This document shows positions 1 through 8,460 of a stretch of 60,304 bases of DNA, one piece after another. Source of the stretch: Glaciecola sp. (GTDB lineage: Bacteria > Pseudomonadota > Gammaproteobacteria > Enterobacterales > Alteromonadaceae); the NCBI GenBank assembly GCA_029246415.1, contig JAQWNF010000032.1, positions 1 to 60,304 on the forward strand, given 5' to 3'. The notes below the pieces were generated by a model, which was not told the DNA's origin, ran no database searches, and saw only the letters and a program-made list of their open reading frames with translations. The first letter of the stretch is position 1, and every line of letters begins with the position of its first letter. A program made the position numbers and the translations under genes.

Positions 1-24
1 TACTGATTCTATCAACTCAAGCAT
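1..24 (-). CDS. 5' end of a gene following cheW, cut by the window edge
   Basis: An ATG at 24-22 overlaps the cheW stop codon (TAATG) and opens a frame reading MLELIESV to the edge of the window. In polar flagellar clusters of this group cheW is often followed by a DUF2802 membrane-anchored protein, so that is a possible identity by position only. Eight codons cannot identify a family. What supports the call is the translational-coupling overlap, and it could be chance. Confidence 0.3.
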
Positions 25-515
25 TAGATCCCGCCTAATTCATCCCACTCATCGTCATTGAGCATTCTATTTAAGTCGACTAATATTAGCAGCTCATCGT
101 CTCGATTAGAAACACCTTGGATAAATTTAGTACTTTCTTCAGTTCCTACATTCGGTGCCGAATCAATTTCTGATGATTTTAGGTAGACTACTTCGGCAAC
201 ACTATCCACCATAATTCCGACGACATGCTCATCGGCTTCGATGATGACAATCCGTGTATTATCGGTGATATCACCTTCCGGCAGACCAAATCTAGCGCGA
301 GTATCAATCACCGTCACCACGTTTCCACGTAGATTGATAATCCCTATTACGTATTCAGGTGCGCCCGGCACCGGAGCGATTTCAGTATAACGCAGTACTT
401 CTTGTACCTGCATGACATTGATACCATAAGTTTCATCGCCTAAACGATACGTTACCCACTGTAACACTTCATCGTCACCGCCGACGGTACTATCAATTTT
501 GCGTTCTTCTTTCAT
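24..515 (-). CDS. cheW: Chemotaxis coupling protein CheW
   Basis: The 163-residue product has a CheW SH3-like fold over residues about 16-150, with the typical stretches VTYRLGDETYGINV, VQEVLR, PGAPEYVIGIINLRGNVV and VIDTRARFGLP. CheW links methyl-accepting receptors to the kinase CheA at the cell pole. A strong ribosome site (AGGAG) lies just before the ATG. It appears intact and full length. Its neighbours are unusual: upstream is only a broken cheY, and cheA, cheB and cheZ, which normally stand between cheY and cheW, are missing. Whether this protein still has a CheA partner cannot be told from the window. Confidence 0.93.
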   Translation of the reverse strand: MKEERKIDSTVGGDDEVLQWVTYRLGDETYGINVMQVQEVLRYTEIAPVPGAPEYVIGIINLRGNVVTVIDTRARFGLPEGDITDNTRIVIIEADEHVVGIMVDSVAEVVYLKSSEIDSAPNVGTEESTKFIQGVSNRDDELLILVDLNRMLNDDEWDELGGI

Positions 516-525
516 TTTTTATCTC

Positions 526-739
526 CTAAAATCGGCCTGATTCTGTACAGTTTGAGTACTTTGGTAATTTTGCCATATTCCGGTATCTGACCGTAAAGTC
601 AAAACTACCTTGTTGCAGCATTGGCAGTACAATATTACCATCGTCAACTTCTTGAATATTAGAAAAACCTAAGTATTTTAATAATACGACGCATGGTAGA
701 AAAATCGTCTACTACTAAAATTTTTATGTCTGTGTCCAT
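526..739 (-). pseudogene. cheY: Decayed and truncated cheY
   Basis: Read from ATG 739 the minus strand gives MDTDIKILVVDDFSTMRRII, the CheY N-terminus with the acidic pair Asp-Asp and the FSTMRRII helix, then a stop at 661-659. In another frame, from 672, it continues as LGFSNIQEVDDGNIVLPMLQ and then QQGSFDF, which is CheY sequence. So a few codons are lost and the frame is shifted near 672. After that the match fades: the stretch holding the phosphoacceptor Asp (TDWNMPG) is replaced by VRYRNMA, and the reading stops at 528-526, just before cheW. The second half of cheY is absent. This lies where cheY sits in the ancestral order, directly after fliA. Confidence 0.88.
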
Positions 740-767
740 TGAATAACCTTTTTATTACATTGGATGT

Positions 768-1499
768 TTACGCTTCTTCGGCATGCCAAGAGCGTAATTT
801 TGATTTTAATTTTAACATGGCTTGACTGTGGATTTGACTCACACGAGACTCGCTTACGCTAAGCACTTCACCAATTTCTCGTAAATTAAGATCTTCATCA
901 TAATATAACGATAACACTATCGCTTCACGTTGAGGCAAAGTCGTAATCGCTTTGGCTAACGCTTTTTGAAACGAACCTTGGACAAGCTCATCATAGGGCG
1001 TATCGGCAGATTTGTTTTTATCTGTTGTAATAACATCTTCAGCGACACCCAAATCTTCAATACCAACTAATTTCCCAGCATTAACCTCATTTATCATTTG
1101 ATGATATTGTTTGATATCTACCCCTAACTGTTCCGCCACATCAGTATCATGAGCATCTGCGCCGGTTTCTTTTTCCACTATCGAAATGGCTTCAGTGATT
1201 GCTCTTGAGTTTTTGTGTACTGAACGCGGAGTCCAATCCCCTTTGCGGATATCATCAAGCATGGAACCGCGTATACGGATCCCTGCAAAGGTTTCAAAAC
1301 TCGCACCTTTACTACCGTCAAAATTTTTGGCTGCCTCTAAAAGCCCGATCATTCCGGCTTGAATCAAATCATCGACTAAGACACTTACCGGTAACCTCAC
1401 CATCAAGTGATGTGCTATACGCTTAACTAATGAAGCATGCTTTTCTACTAATGCGGTGATATCTAACTGTTGACTATATGCTTTTGCTTTTGTGTTCAC
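768..1499 (-). CDS. fliA: Flagellar sigma factor FliA (sigma-28)
   Basis: The 243-residue product is a full-length FliA. Region 2 includes HHLMVRLPVSVLVDDLIQAG and FETFAGIRIRGSMLDDIR, followed by DWTPRSVHK. Region 4 carries the helix-turn-helix LREIGEVLSVSESRVSQIHS near residues 205-228. It directs RNA polymerase to late flagellar, chemotaxis and motor promoters and is held inactive by FlgM. The start is GTG at 1499-1497, overlapping the end of the flhG-derived frame upstream, as in intact clusters. The gene shows no frameshift although both neighbours are broken. A plausible target promoter remains in front of flgM at 2816-2842. Confidence 0.95.
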   Translation of the reverse strand: MNTKAKAYSQQLDITALVEKHASLVKRIAHHLMVRLPVSVLVDDLIQAGMIGLLEAAKNFDGSKGASFETFAGIRIRGSMLDDIRKGDWTPRSVHKNSRAITEAISIVEKETGADAHDTDVAEQLGVDIKQYHQMINEVNAGKLVGIEDLGVAEDVITTDKNKSADTPYDELVQGSFQKALAKAITTLPQREAIVLSLYYDEDLNLREIGEVLSVSESRVSQIHSQAMLKLKSKLRSWHAEEA

Positions 1500-2173
1500 A
1501 GTACATCTCCTACTGCTTTTTTGGCTACTAACTGCTCAATGAAAAATTCTAGATGACCACCAGGTTGCATGAGAATAGGCCAATCCATCTCTTGTTGCGC
1601 AATATTATTTACAGCTGTTGAAGCTGGATATGCATCCCTTAGGGATGTAGGTTCATCACAAACTTCGCTTTCAAGTCGTTCTTCAGGAATTGCACCACAA
1701 TTAACCGGAATAAAAGACTCCTCTTTACGTAGCAACATATATTGAATATTACGTGCAATGATTTCATTTCCTGTTCCGGACTCGCTTAATATAAATATGT
1801 TAGCCTCTTTGAGAGAAACTTGTTCAATGAGCTTACATACATGAGGAATTTGCTGACTTTCGCACAATAGCCAACGAAATAAGATTGGTTTATTGGATTT
1901 TTTAAGCTTTTTGGAGTTGTTAATTAAAAAGCTGCGACACTTTTCAATACTGGCGGTCAATGCAGAATAAGTAAAGAACCCATCAATCTCAGCACCGATT
2001 TTCAGTAACTCAATGGCTTTTGAAGATTCCACTAAGTGACAGTTTTCACCGAGAAAATTAACAATAGTTGACAAGTTTTGGCGACGACTGATGTCATCAC
2101 TAATTAATAATGAATTTCTCATAGCTTCCATGCTTTTAGTTTGATCCGAAGATCCTTTATAATCGCTACCCAA
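1496..2173 (-). pseudogene. flrA'-'flhG fusion: N-terminus of flagellar master regulator joined to C-terminus of FlhG
   Basis: The 225-codon frame is a chimera. Residues about 18-171 match FlrA/FleQ: a degenerate receiver domain (LLISDDISRRQNLSTIVNF) and the start of the sigma-54 AAA+ domain (LIEQVSLKEANIFIL, ARNIQY, FIPVNCGAIP, LESE). The Walker A motif reads SESGTGNE instead of GESGTGKE, so the nucleotide-binding Lys is gone. After LESEV (around 1660) the sequence switches to the C-terminal tail of the MinD-like ATPase FlhG (AYPASTAVNN, then DWPILMQPGGHLEFFIEQLV). The 3' end overlaps fliA exactly as flhG does. One deletion joining the two genes explains this and removes everything normally between them. 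The product cannot be a working activator or ATPase. Confidence 0.85.
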
Positions 2174-2370
2174 TTACATAAAACAGCTGTTGATATTAAA
2201 GGCTCTGATTTAACAGCAAGACAATCCTATATCTTAGTAAAAGAGCAACACTTGTTTGCCAACTATAACAATATTTTGACGTTTGTCATCATTTTGGCGC
2301 TAAGACAAATGCGACAATTCGTGTAGGAGATGTACCATTAAATACGCAAAGCATTGATTTTAAATGATTA
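2141..2370 (+). other. Decayed coding scrap of unknown origin
   Basis: The plus strand reads VDIKGSDLTARQSYILVKEQ and on to YNNIL, then loses frame. A second frame continues DVCHHFGAKTNATIRVGDVP and ends LNTQSIDFK before a stop near 2366. Together they look like the C-terminus of a former protein with a frameshift around 2275. I could not assign the family. flgA normally precedes flgM on this strand, but the residues do not resemble the FlgA C-terminus that I know. Treat it as a relic. Confidence 0.35.
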
Positions 2371-2402
2371 ATTATTTTATTATTTTATTATTTTATTATT
2401 TA
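2371..2402. repeat. Short tandem repeat, unit ATTATTTT, about four copies
   Basis: Three exact copies of the 8-bp unit at 2371-2394 are followed by a fourth with one change (ATTATTTA, 2395-2402). It lies directly after the coding scrap, in very AT-rich sequence. No gene reads through it. Confidence 0.85.
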
Positions 2403-2815
2403 TGTAATCTTTTTCTTATTTTAGCGTAAAAAAGAAATACTAGTTATACACAGGCTAAGGTTTCAATAGTTCTAACATCCTGATATTTACAACCTTAAGG
2501 GGCGTTCATCTCGCGACCATAATGCATGAAATTAAGCCTATATGCTGTTAGTACCAGCGTCAAACGACAACAATTTTTGCTACACGAGCCTCAATATTTA
2601 GTGATTGCCGTAATGCAAGTTCGTCTATTGAAGTTTATATGTGTTAGGTTATGTGTATCAATCAGGAAAATTTGTCGCTAATGTCTGCCTATTTTGCTGA
2701 AATAGTGCCAAGTCAGTCGTTGATACGACCATCGTTAAAAATAGTCGTTCTAAAAAGAAATTACATCTAAAATAATAAACATACTACAATTCACTGTGGT
2801 TACTTAATAATCTCT
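2403..2815. other. Gene-free AT-rich stretch before flgM
   Basis: No open frame with a ribosome site, no recognisable domain, no RNA gene and no terminator were seen. It lies where flgA and further flagellar genes would be expected, and looks like eroded sequence. Confidence 0.5.
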
Positions 2816-2842
2816 TAAAGTAATTGGCAAGATGACCGATTA
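2816..2842 (+). promoter_or_regulatory. Sigma-28 (FliA) promoter of flgM
   Basis: TAAAGTAA at 2816-2823, an 11-bp spacer, then ACCGATTA at 2835-2842. The FliA consensus is TAAAGTTT-N11-GCCGATAA, so each half matches six of eight positions with the exact spacing. It ends 33 bp before the flgM start. A sigma-28 promoter in front of flgM is the known arrangement in polar flagellates, where FliA drives its own anti-sigma factor. Confidence 0.75.
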
Positions 2843-2875
2843 GAATCGTTAAGAAAAAAGGGTAGATTAGATATT

Positions 2876-3184
2876 ATGTCAATTAACAATATTAATAATG
2901 GATTAGCTAACAACGCTAAGTTAGATAATCAACGCCCAGCTCAACAACATGTGGCTCCAACAGCAAGTAAAACCACATCCAAAGCAGTTGCTCAAAACTC
3001 AGTATCGTTGACACCATATGTACAAAATTCGCACAAATTACAAAATAAAGTACTCGAAGCGCCAGTGAATAAAGCTAAAGTTGATCAATTACGTACTTCT
3101 ATTTCAAATGGTGAATACCATGTTGATCCAGAATACTTAGCGTCAAAAATTGCTAAAATAAAAACCCAAATATTTGGTTTTTAA
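2876..3184 (+). CDS. flgM: Anti-sigma-28 factor FlgM
   Basis: The 102-residue product has the FlgM layout: a disordered, polar N-terminus beginning MSINNINNGLANN and a C-terminal sigma-binding part with AKVDQLRTSISNGEYHVDPE and YLASKI. FlgM binds and inhibits FliA until it is exported through the completed hook-basal body. The start codon follows a sigma-28 promoter. The usual partners flgA (before) and flgN (after) are absent, with only scraps left. With no export apparatus nearby, this FlgM would keep FliA shut off unless a flagellar export system is encoded elsewhere in the genome. Confidence 0.88.
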   Translation: MSINNINNGLANNAKLDNQRPAQQHVAPTASKTTSKAVAQNSVSLTPYVQNSHKLQNKVLEAPVNKAKVDQLRTSISNGEYHVDPEYLASKIAKIKTQIFGF

Positions 3185-3233
3185 TGACATATAAATAATC
3201 AAATAGACTATCTATATGCATTGCTTGGATTAA

Positions 3234-3413
3234 CAATTGGTGCAGCAAAAACAACACCTCAGAGGTGCAGGTAACAATATTGTATTAAGCCAACCAACTG
3301 AGACCTATTTTAATATTGTGTATATCCAACCCGATGTCAGTGTTATTCAAACTGAAGATACATTTTTATCTCACAATATTCAAACCAATGATTGGGTCAT
3401 TGTAGTCGAATAA
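3234..3413 (+). other. Decayed coding scrap after flgM, possibly the end of a flagellar gene
   Basis: An open frame without a start codon reads about 59 residues, including NNIVLSQPTETYFNIVYIQP and ending NIQTNDWVIVVE before a stop at 3411-3413. The ending resembles the beta-rich C-terminal domain of flagellar T-ring proteins such as FlgT, which lie beyond flgM in related clusters. This is only a guess from residue pattern and position. No ribosome site or start is present, so it is a relic. Confidence 0.3.
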
Positions 3414-3442
3414 AGTTAACAATTATCGTGATCCAAATAATC

Positions 3443-3471
3443 ATTGAGTAGTATAATTATTGAATAGTATA
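3443..3471. repeat. Direct repeat upstream of smrA
   Basis: ATTGAGTAGTATA at 3443-3455 is repeated with one change as ATTGAATAGTATA at 3459-3471, a 16-bp period. It lies 33 bp before the smrA start and may overlap its promoter. Confidence 0.5.
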
Positions 3472-3503
3472 GTAGTAATTAAACTGTAAAAAGTGGGCTT
3501 AAA

Positions 3504-4136
3504 ATGGAACACAACAGTCAATATATTTCACCAATCAAACAGTCTAAGTATGCTGATGACACTGATGACGTTACTGCATTTATGCAAGAAATGTCTGATG
3601 TTGTCCCCATCCAACATGATGACAAAGTGGCAATCAAATATAGTGATCCGCTAGATTTAGCTAAAAAACTCAAACGTGAAGCGGTTGAAAGAGAAGAGTA
3701 TTACAATAAATATGGATTATCGCTGACACTCGATCGCCCACTTCACCCGTATGATAGGATTAGCTATAAGCAAGATGGGATACAATCTGGTGTATTTAAG
3801 AACTTGCGTTTAGGTAAATATCCAATAGAAAGTCGAGTCAATTTAACGCAAATGACGCTAGAAGAGGCAAAGAATACACTTGCTGAAGCTATTGAATTGA
3901 ATTTTAAGCGGGGTATTAGAGTGATGCTAGTCCAGCATGGACTAGGCCTTAACAGCCAACCAATACCTAGTAAGCTTAAAAGTTATGTCAATATGTGGCT
4001 ACCTACAATACCGCATGTTATCGCTTGCCATTCAGCACACCAAGCGCATGGAGGATTATCAGCCACCTATGTATTGATGAAGAAAAACCCTCATCAGAAA
4101 ATGATTAATCGTGAAAAACACGCAAAACGGGCTTAG
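3504..4136 (+). CDS. smrA: Smr-domain endonuclease SmrA
   Basis: The 210-residue product matches the stand-alone SmrA family. Residues about 77-110 hold the family lead-in (DRPLHPYDRISYKQDG, VFKNLRLGKYP). The Smr domain covers about 112-195 with VMLVQHGLG and LKSYVNMWLPTIP. Smr domains nick or cleave nucleic acids and are linked to repair, recombination or ribosome rescue. The HGxG motif is present as HGLG, while the LDLH-like position reads VNLT, so one classical motif is weak. The gene stands alone between the flagellar relic and the purL group and is not flagellar. Confidence 0.85.
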   Translation: MEHNSQYISPIKQSKYADDTDDVTAFMQEMSDVVPIQHDDKVAIKYSDPLDLAKKLKREAVEREEYYNKYGLSLTLDRPLHPYDRISYKQDGIQSGVFKNLRLGKYPIESRVNLTQMTLEEAKNTLAEAIELNFKRGIRVMLVQHGLGLNSQPIPSKLKSYVNMWLPTIPHVIACHSAHQAHGGLSATYVLMKKNPHQKMINREKHAKRA

Positions 4137-4243
4137 AAAAACACCGCGGCGTTGGCACTTGCGTTGATTGCCGCTGTCACTGTCATAATAATGACAGCCA
4201 AAAAGACACTCGTGAATCCAATTTTTTTATTACGTTTTAACAT
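4133..4243 (-). CDS. Candidate 36-residue single-span membrane peptide
   Basis: An ATG at 4243-4241 opens a 36-codon frame (MLKRNKKIGFTSVFLAVIIM, then TVTAAINASANAAVFF). A good ribosome site, AGGTGA, lies about 10 nt upstream. The product has a basic start followed by one hydrophobic segment, so an inner-membrane peptide with the N-terminus in the cytoplasm is likely. Its stop codon overlaps the 3' end of convergent smrA. I do not recognise the family. It could be a chance frame, but the ribosome site, charge pattern and hydrophobic segment favour a real gene. Confidence 0.5.
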   Translation of the reverse strand: MLKRNKKIGFTSVFLAVIIMTVTAAINASANAAVFF

Positions 4244-4350
4244 TTAACATACTCACCTGAACTTTTATTGTTATTTTTTTTCAGTAAAACTACGGAATAT
4301 TCTTAATTTATAAACAAAAGTCGTAATAAACCCGACTAAATTATATAAAA

Positions 4351-4380
4351 AGAAGGTTAGCAACAACTAACCTTCTTTTA
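4351..4380. terminator. Bidirectional terminator between purL and the small ORF
   Basis: AGAAGGTTAG (4351-4360) and CTAACCTTCT (4367-4376) form a perfect 10-bp stem with a six-base loop, flanked by A and T runs on both sides. It sits 32 bp beyond the purL stop and terminates purL on the minus strand. Confidence 0.85.
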
Positions 4381-4411
4381 TATTAAAACATAAATGAATA
4401 TTTACAAGTGA

Positions 4412-7400
4412 TTAATTAACATACTTACGTGCATTTCTAAATAACCTCATCCACGGACTATCTTCTTGCCACTGAGCAGGATGCCAAGAGTTAGCAACCG
4501 TTCTAAAGACGCGTTCAGGATGAGGCATCATTATAGTCACGCGGCCGTCGCTAGAAGTAAGACCCGTAATACCGTTTATCGAGCCATTAGGGTTAGCTGG
4601 ATACTGTTCAGTCACTTTACCGTTGTTATCTACGTAACGCAGACTGACTTGTTGCTGTTGCTCAATATGTGTCAATGCTTGAGTTGTTGCAAACTCTGCA
4701 TGCCCTTCCCCATGCGATACCGCGATTGGCATTCTAGAACCAGCCATACCTGCAAATAATACCGAAGGAGACTCTTGTACTTCAACCATAGCTACACGCG
4801 CTTCAAAGCGTGCCGATTGGTTTTGCACAAAATGCGGCCAGTTTTCAGTACCAGGAATAATGCTATGTAAGTTAGAAAGCATTTGGCAACCATTACATAC
4901 ACCTAATGCAAATGTACTATTGCGAGCAAAGAAAGCAGCAAACTCAGCTTTTGCTTGTTCGTTATATAAAATCGATTTAGCCCAACCCTCGCCCGCTCCT
5001 AATACATCACCGTATGAGAAACCGCCACAGGCTGCTAATCCTTCAAACTGATCTAGCGTCACATTACCAGATAAGATATCTGACATGTGTACATCGATGG
5101 CACTAAACCCTGCGCGATCAAACGCGGCTGCCATCTCATAATGAGAGTTAACACCTTGCTCGCGTAAAATTGCGATTTTAGGAAGTACCCCTTTTGCAAT
5201 GTAAGGCGCGCTGATATCTTCATTTAAATCAAAGCTTAATTCTGCGTGTAAACCGGGATCAGCTTGCTCTTGTTTAGCAGCATGTTCTTGTTTAGCTGTT
5301 GCAGGGTTATCACGCATTGCTTGCATGTTATATGTAGTTTCAGCCCACATTGTGCGTAATTCAATACGCGACGCAGACACAATCGTTTCACCAGCAAGCG
5401 TCATAGTGATCGCATCGCCAACAATTGGGTTACCAATAATATGTGAACAATCCGCTAGTCCATGCTCAGCAAGGACAGTTTGAACTTGCTCCAGTTGCGC
5501 AGCGGAAACTTGAATGACACCGCCAAGTTCTTCATTAAACAAGATCGGTAGTGCCTGCTCACTAGTGCCCAATGCTGATAAATCGATTTGTAGACCACAA
5601 TGACCGGCAAAGGCCATCTCAGTTAATGTTGTAAAAACACCACCATCAGAAACGTCATGATAAGCTAAACACTGTTGTTGGCTGACTAGCGTTTGTAGTG
5701 CATTAAAATAGCCTTTTAGTAATTCTGGCTCATCGACATCAGGCACGGTATCACCTAACTGGCCATAAACTTGCGCTAAACATGATCCGCCTAAACGCTG
5801 CTTACCTTGACCTAAATCGATGTAGATCAAGTGTGAATCACCTTGGTCAAGGTGTAATTGTGGTGTCAGTGTTTTACGAATATCTTGAACTGCACCAAAT
5901 GCAGTAATCACTAAAGATAACGGTGATGTGACCGTTTTGGTCTCGCCATTTTCTTCCCACTGGGTTTTCATTGACATAGAGTCTTTGCCCACAGGGATAG
6001 CTAAATCTAGCGCCGGACATAACTCTTCACCAATCGCTTTAACGGCTTCATATAAACCCGCGTCTTCACCAGGGTGACCCGCTGGAGACATCCAGTTAGC
6101 TGATAATTTAATACGTTTTAACGAGCCAATATCTGCAGCTGCTATATTAGTTAACGCTTCGGCTACAGCTAACCGTGCTGACGCAGCATGATTAATCAGT
6201 GCAACCGGTGTGCGCTCGCCTAGTGCCATCGCTTCACCATGATAGGTATCAAATGAAGCAGCGGTAACGGCCACATCTGCGACTGGAATTTGCCACGGAC
6301 CGACCATTTGATCACGCGCCACTAGACCGGTAACCGAACGGTCACCAATCGTAATTAAGAATGTTTTTTCGGCTACCGTTGGTAAGCGTAAGATTCGGCT
6401 GATTGCATCGGTAACAGTCACTCCATCTAACACGACAGGTGAACCAGTAAAGCTCGCACTTTCTACATCGCGATGCATTTTAGGTGGTTTACCCAACAAC
6501 ACATCCAAAGGCATGTCGATTGGATTGTTGTTATGGACTTTATCCGTTAATAACAAATGCGGAGCTTGTGTTGCTTCACCTACTACGGCAAATGGCGCGC
6601 GTTCACGTTCACATAAAGCAGTAAAAGTAGCTAAGTTTTCAGGTGCAACTGATAATACATAACGCTCTTGAGATTCATTACACCAGATTTCATGTGGTGA
6701 CATTCCAGGCTCATCATTCGGCACATTGCGCAATTCAAAATTACCACCACGTCCAGCATCATTAACCAGCTCAGGGAAAGCGTTAGAAATACCACCAGCA
6801 CCCACATCATGAATAAACTGAATTGGGTTGTCATCGCCCATCTGCCAGCAACGGTCAATCACTTCTTGGCAACGACGTTCCATTTCTGGGTTGTCACGCT
6901 GTACCGAGGCAAAATCCAGGTCTTCATTCGATTGCCCTGATGCCATTGATGAGGCAGCACCGCCACCAAGGCCAATGTTCATCGCCGGTCCACCTAATAC
7001 AATCAGTTTCGCACCGACTGTAATGTCACCTTTAAGAGTATGAGATTTACGGATATTTCCTAGGCCACCAGCCAACATAATAGGCTTGTGATAGCCACGT
7101 ACTTCTTGGCCATTAAAACTAGTGACTGACTGTTCATAAGTACGGAAATACCCAAGTAAGTTTGGACGACCAAATTCATTGTTAAATGCAGCGCCTCCTA
7201 ATGGTCCTTCAAGCATAATATCTAATGCAGATACAATACGTGAAGGCTTGCCATAGGCAACTTCCCAAGGTTGACTCAAACCAGGAATATGTAAATTAGA
7301 TACGCTGAAACCGACTAAGCCTGCTTTTGGTTTAGAGCCTCGACCCGTCGCGCCTTCATCGCGGATTTCACCACCTGAACCCGTCGCAGCACCAGCAAAA

Positions 7401-8311
7401 GGAGCTATCGCTGTAGGGTGATTATGCGTTTCAACTTTCATCAAAATATCGATGGCTTCTGCGTGATATTCATATTGATGACTAGTCGGTGAAGGGAAAA
7501 AACGTCCAGCCGTGTTGCCTTCCATTACAGCTGCATTATCTGAATAAGCAGAATGTACAAATTCAGGCGTATGCGCGAAGGTATTCTTGATCATTTTAAA
7601 TAATGATTTAGGCTGCACTTCACCGTCTATAGTCCAATCCGCATTAAATATTTTGTGACGGCAATGTTCTGAGTTGGCTTGTGCAAACATATATAATTCG
7701 ATGTCATTCGGATTACGCTTAAGTCGCGTAAAACTGGTAAATAAATAATCCACTTCATCATCAGCTAATGCTAGACCGTAGCTGATATTCGCATCCACTA
7801 ATGCTTGTTTACCTTGACCTAAAATATCGACAGACGCAAAATGCCCCGGCGCTTCGGTAATAAATAGATTTTGTGCATCATCCATATCGTCCAAGACAAC
7901 TTGTGTCATTCGGTCGTGAATCAATGCCTTGACTTGCTGGCGTTGTTCATCAGTTAAATAAGCACTCGTCGTCAAATAATACGCCTCACCACGTTCGACC
8001 TTGCTGACGTTGGTTAATCCACAATTGTGGGCAATATCTGTCGCTTTGGATGACCACGGAGAAATCGTACCGAATCGAGGGGTCACTAAAAATAACTCAC
8101 CAGCATGATCAAAATCATTACGCTTTGGGCCATAGGTTAATAGCTTTTCTAAGACCGCATGCTGCGCATCAGTTAACTCAGTAGTCGCCGCAACAAAGTG
8201 CATATACTGGGCGTTTATCGCTGTAACAGGGAGTTCTTGAGATTGACAAGCGTCGAGTAACTTTTTGTTGGCAAATTCAGATAACGAGGTGCTGCCGGGT
8301 AGGATTAACAT
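4412..8311 (-). CDS. purL: Phosphoribosylformylglycinamidine synthase PurL
   Basis: This is the large single-chain FGAM synthase of gammaproteobacteria, which makes FGAM from FGAR, ATP and glutamine in purine synthesis. I start it at ATG 8311, giving 1299 residues. The frame extends 26 codons further, but that extra part is unlike the family, while [19 protein letters not shown] matches the usual PurL N-terminus. Visible landmarks include [20 protein letters not shown], the [15 protein letters not shown] stretch and the C-terminal class I glutaminase with GVCNGCQML and MPHPER. It is divergent from mltF, a conserved arrangement, and ends at a strong terminator. Confidence 0.97.
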   Translation of the reverse strand: MLILPGSTSLSEFANKKLLDACQSQELPVTAINAQYMHFVAATTELTDAQHAVLEKLLTYGPKRNDFDHAGELFLVTPRFGTISPWSSKATDIAHNCGLTNVSKVERGEAYYLTTSAYLTDEQRQQVKALIHDRMTQVVLDDMDDAQNLFITEAPGHFASVDILGQGKQALVDANISYGLALADDEVDYLFTSFTRLKRNPNDIELYMFAQANSEHCRHKIFNADWTIDGEVQPKSLFKMIKNTFAHTPEFVHSAYSDNAAVMEGNTAGRFFPSPTSHQYEYHAEAIDILMKVETHNHPTAIAPFAGAATGSGGEIRDEGATGRGSKPKAGLVGFSVSNLHIPGLSQPWEVAYGKPSRIVSALDIMLEGPLGGAAFNNEFGRPNLLGYFRTYEQSVTSFNGQEVRGYHKPIMLAGGLGNIRKSHTLKGDITVGAKLIVLGGPAMNIGLGGGAASSMASGQSNEDLDFASVQRDNPEMERRCQEVIDRCWQMGDDNPIQFIHDVGAGGISNAFPELVNDAGRGGNFELRNVPNDEPGMSPHEIWCNESQERYVLSVAPENLATFTALCERERAPFAVVGEATQAPHLLLTDKVHNNNPIDMPLDVLLGKPPKMHRDVESASFTGSPVVLDGVTVTDAISRILRLPTVAEKTFLITIGDRSVTGLVARDQMVGPWQIPVADVAVTAASFDTYHGEAMALGERTPVALINHAASARLAVAEALTNIAAADIGSLKRIKLSANWMSPAGHPGEDAGLYEAVKAIGEELCPALDLAIPVGKDSMSMKTQWEENGETKTVTSPLSLVITAFGAVQDIRKTLTPQLHLDQGDSHLIYIDLGQGKQRLGGSCLAQVYGQLGDTVPDVDEPELLKGYFNALQTLVSQQQCLAYHDVSDGGVFTTLTEMAFAGHCGLQIDLSALGTSEQALPILFNEELGGVIQVSAAQLEQVQTVLAEHGLADCSHIIGNPIVGDAITMTLAGETIVSASRIELRTMWAETTYNMQAMRDNPATAKQEHAAKQEQADPGLHAELSFDLNEDISAPYIAKGVLPKIAILREQGVNSHYEMAAAFDRAGFSAIDVHMSDILSGNVTLDQFEGLAACGGFSYGDVLGAGEGWAKSILYNEQAKAEFAAFFARNSTFALGVCNGCQMLSNLHSIIPGTENWPHFVQNQSARFEARVAMVEVQESPSVLFAGMAGSRMPIAVSHGEGHAEFATTQALTHIEQQQQVSLRYVDNNGKVTEQYPANPNGSINGITGLTSSDGRVTIMMPHPERVFRTVANSWHPAQWQEDSPWMRLFRNARKYVN

Positions 8312-8353
8312 AACGTGGATTCCAGACTGATGAAGGACAAATTTCAATGAGTA

Positions 8354-8382
8354 ATTATAGAATAAATAAGACAATTTGATAA
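8354..8382 (-). promoter_or_regulatory. Probable sigma-70 promoter of purL
   Basis: On the minus strand TTATCA (8382-8377) and a perfect TATAAT (8359-8354) are separated by 17 bp, about 43 bp before the chosen purL start. No PurR-type palindrome was seen. Confidence 0.55.
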
Positions 8383-8415
8383 GAAACATTTACCATAGCC
8401 AGCATATCGGTTAAC

Positions 8416-8440
8416 TTTTAACCTAAGTGTTAGGTTAAAA
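8416..8440. promoter_or_regulatory. Perfect 11-bp inverted repeat upstream of mltF
   Basis: TTTTAACCTAA (8416-8426), three bases, then TTAGGTTAAAA (8430-8440), a perfect palindrome in the purL-mltF divergent region, 20 bp before the mltF start. No T-run follows, so it looks more like an operator or a 5' leader hairpin than a terminator. Confidence 0.5.
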
Positions 8441-8460
8441 TATTTTGAGAAGGCAAAGTC

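Noticed and set aside
2371-2402. Short regular repeats as a possible CRISPR array
   Set aside because: The units are 8 bp, contiguous and without spacers, so this is a simple tandem repeat.
4466-4759. Plus-strand ORFs inside purL and similar antisense frames in dnaE, bamA, tsf, glnD and ugd
   Set aside because: They lie opposite clear conserved genes, show no ribosome sites or domains and arise from codon bias of the real strand.
8312-8389. Longer purL start with 26 extra N-terminal residues
   Set aside because: The extension is unlike PurL and overlaps the predicted promoter -10 region; the family N-terminus begins at the internal Met.
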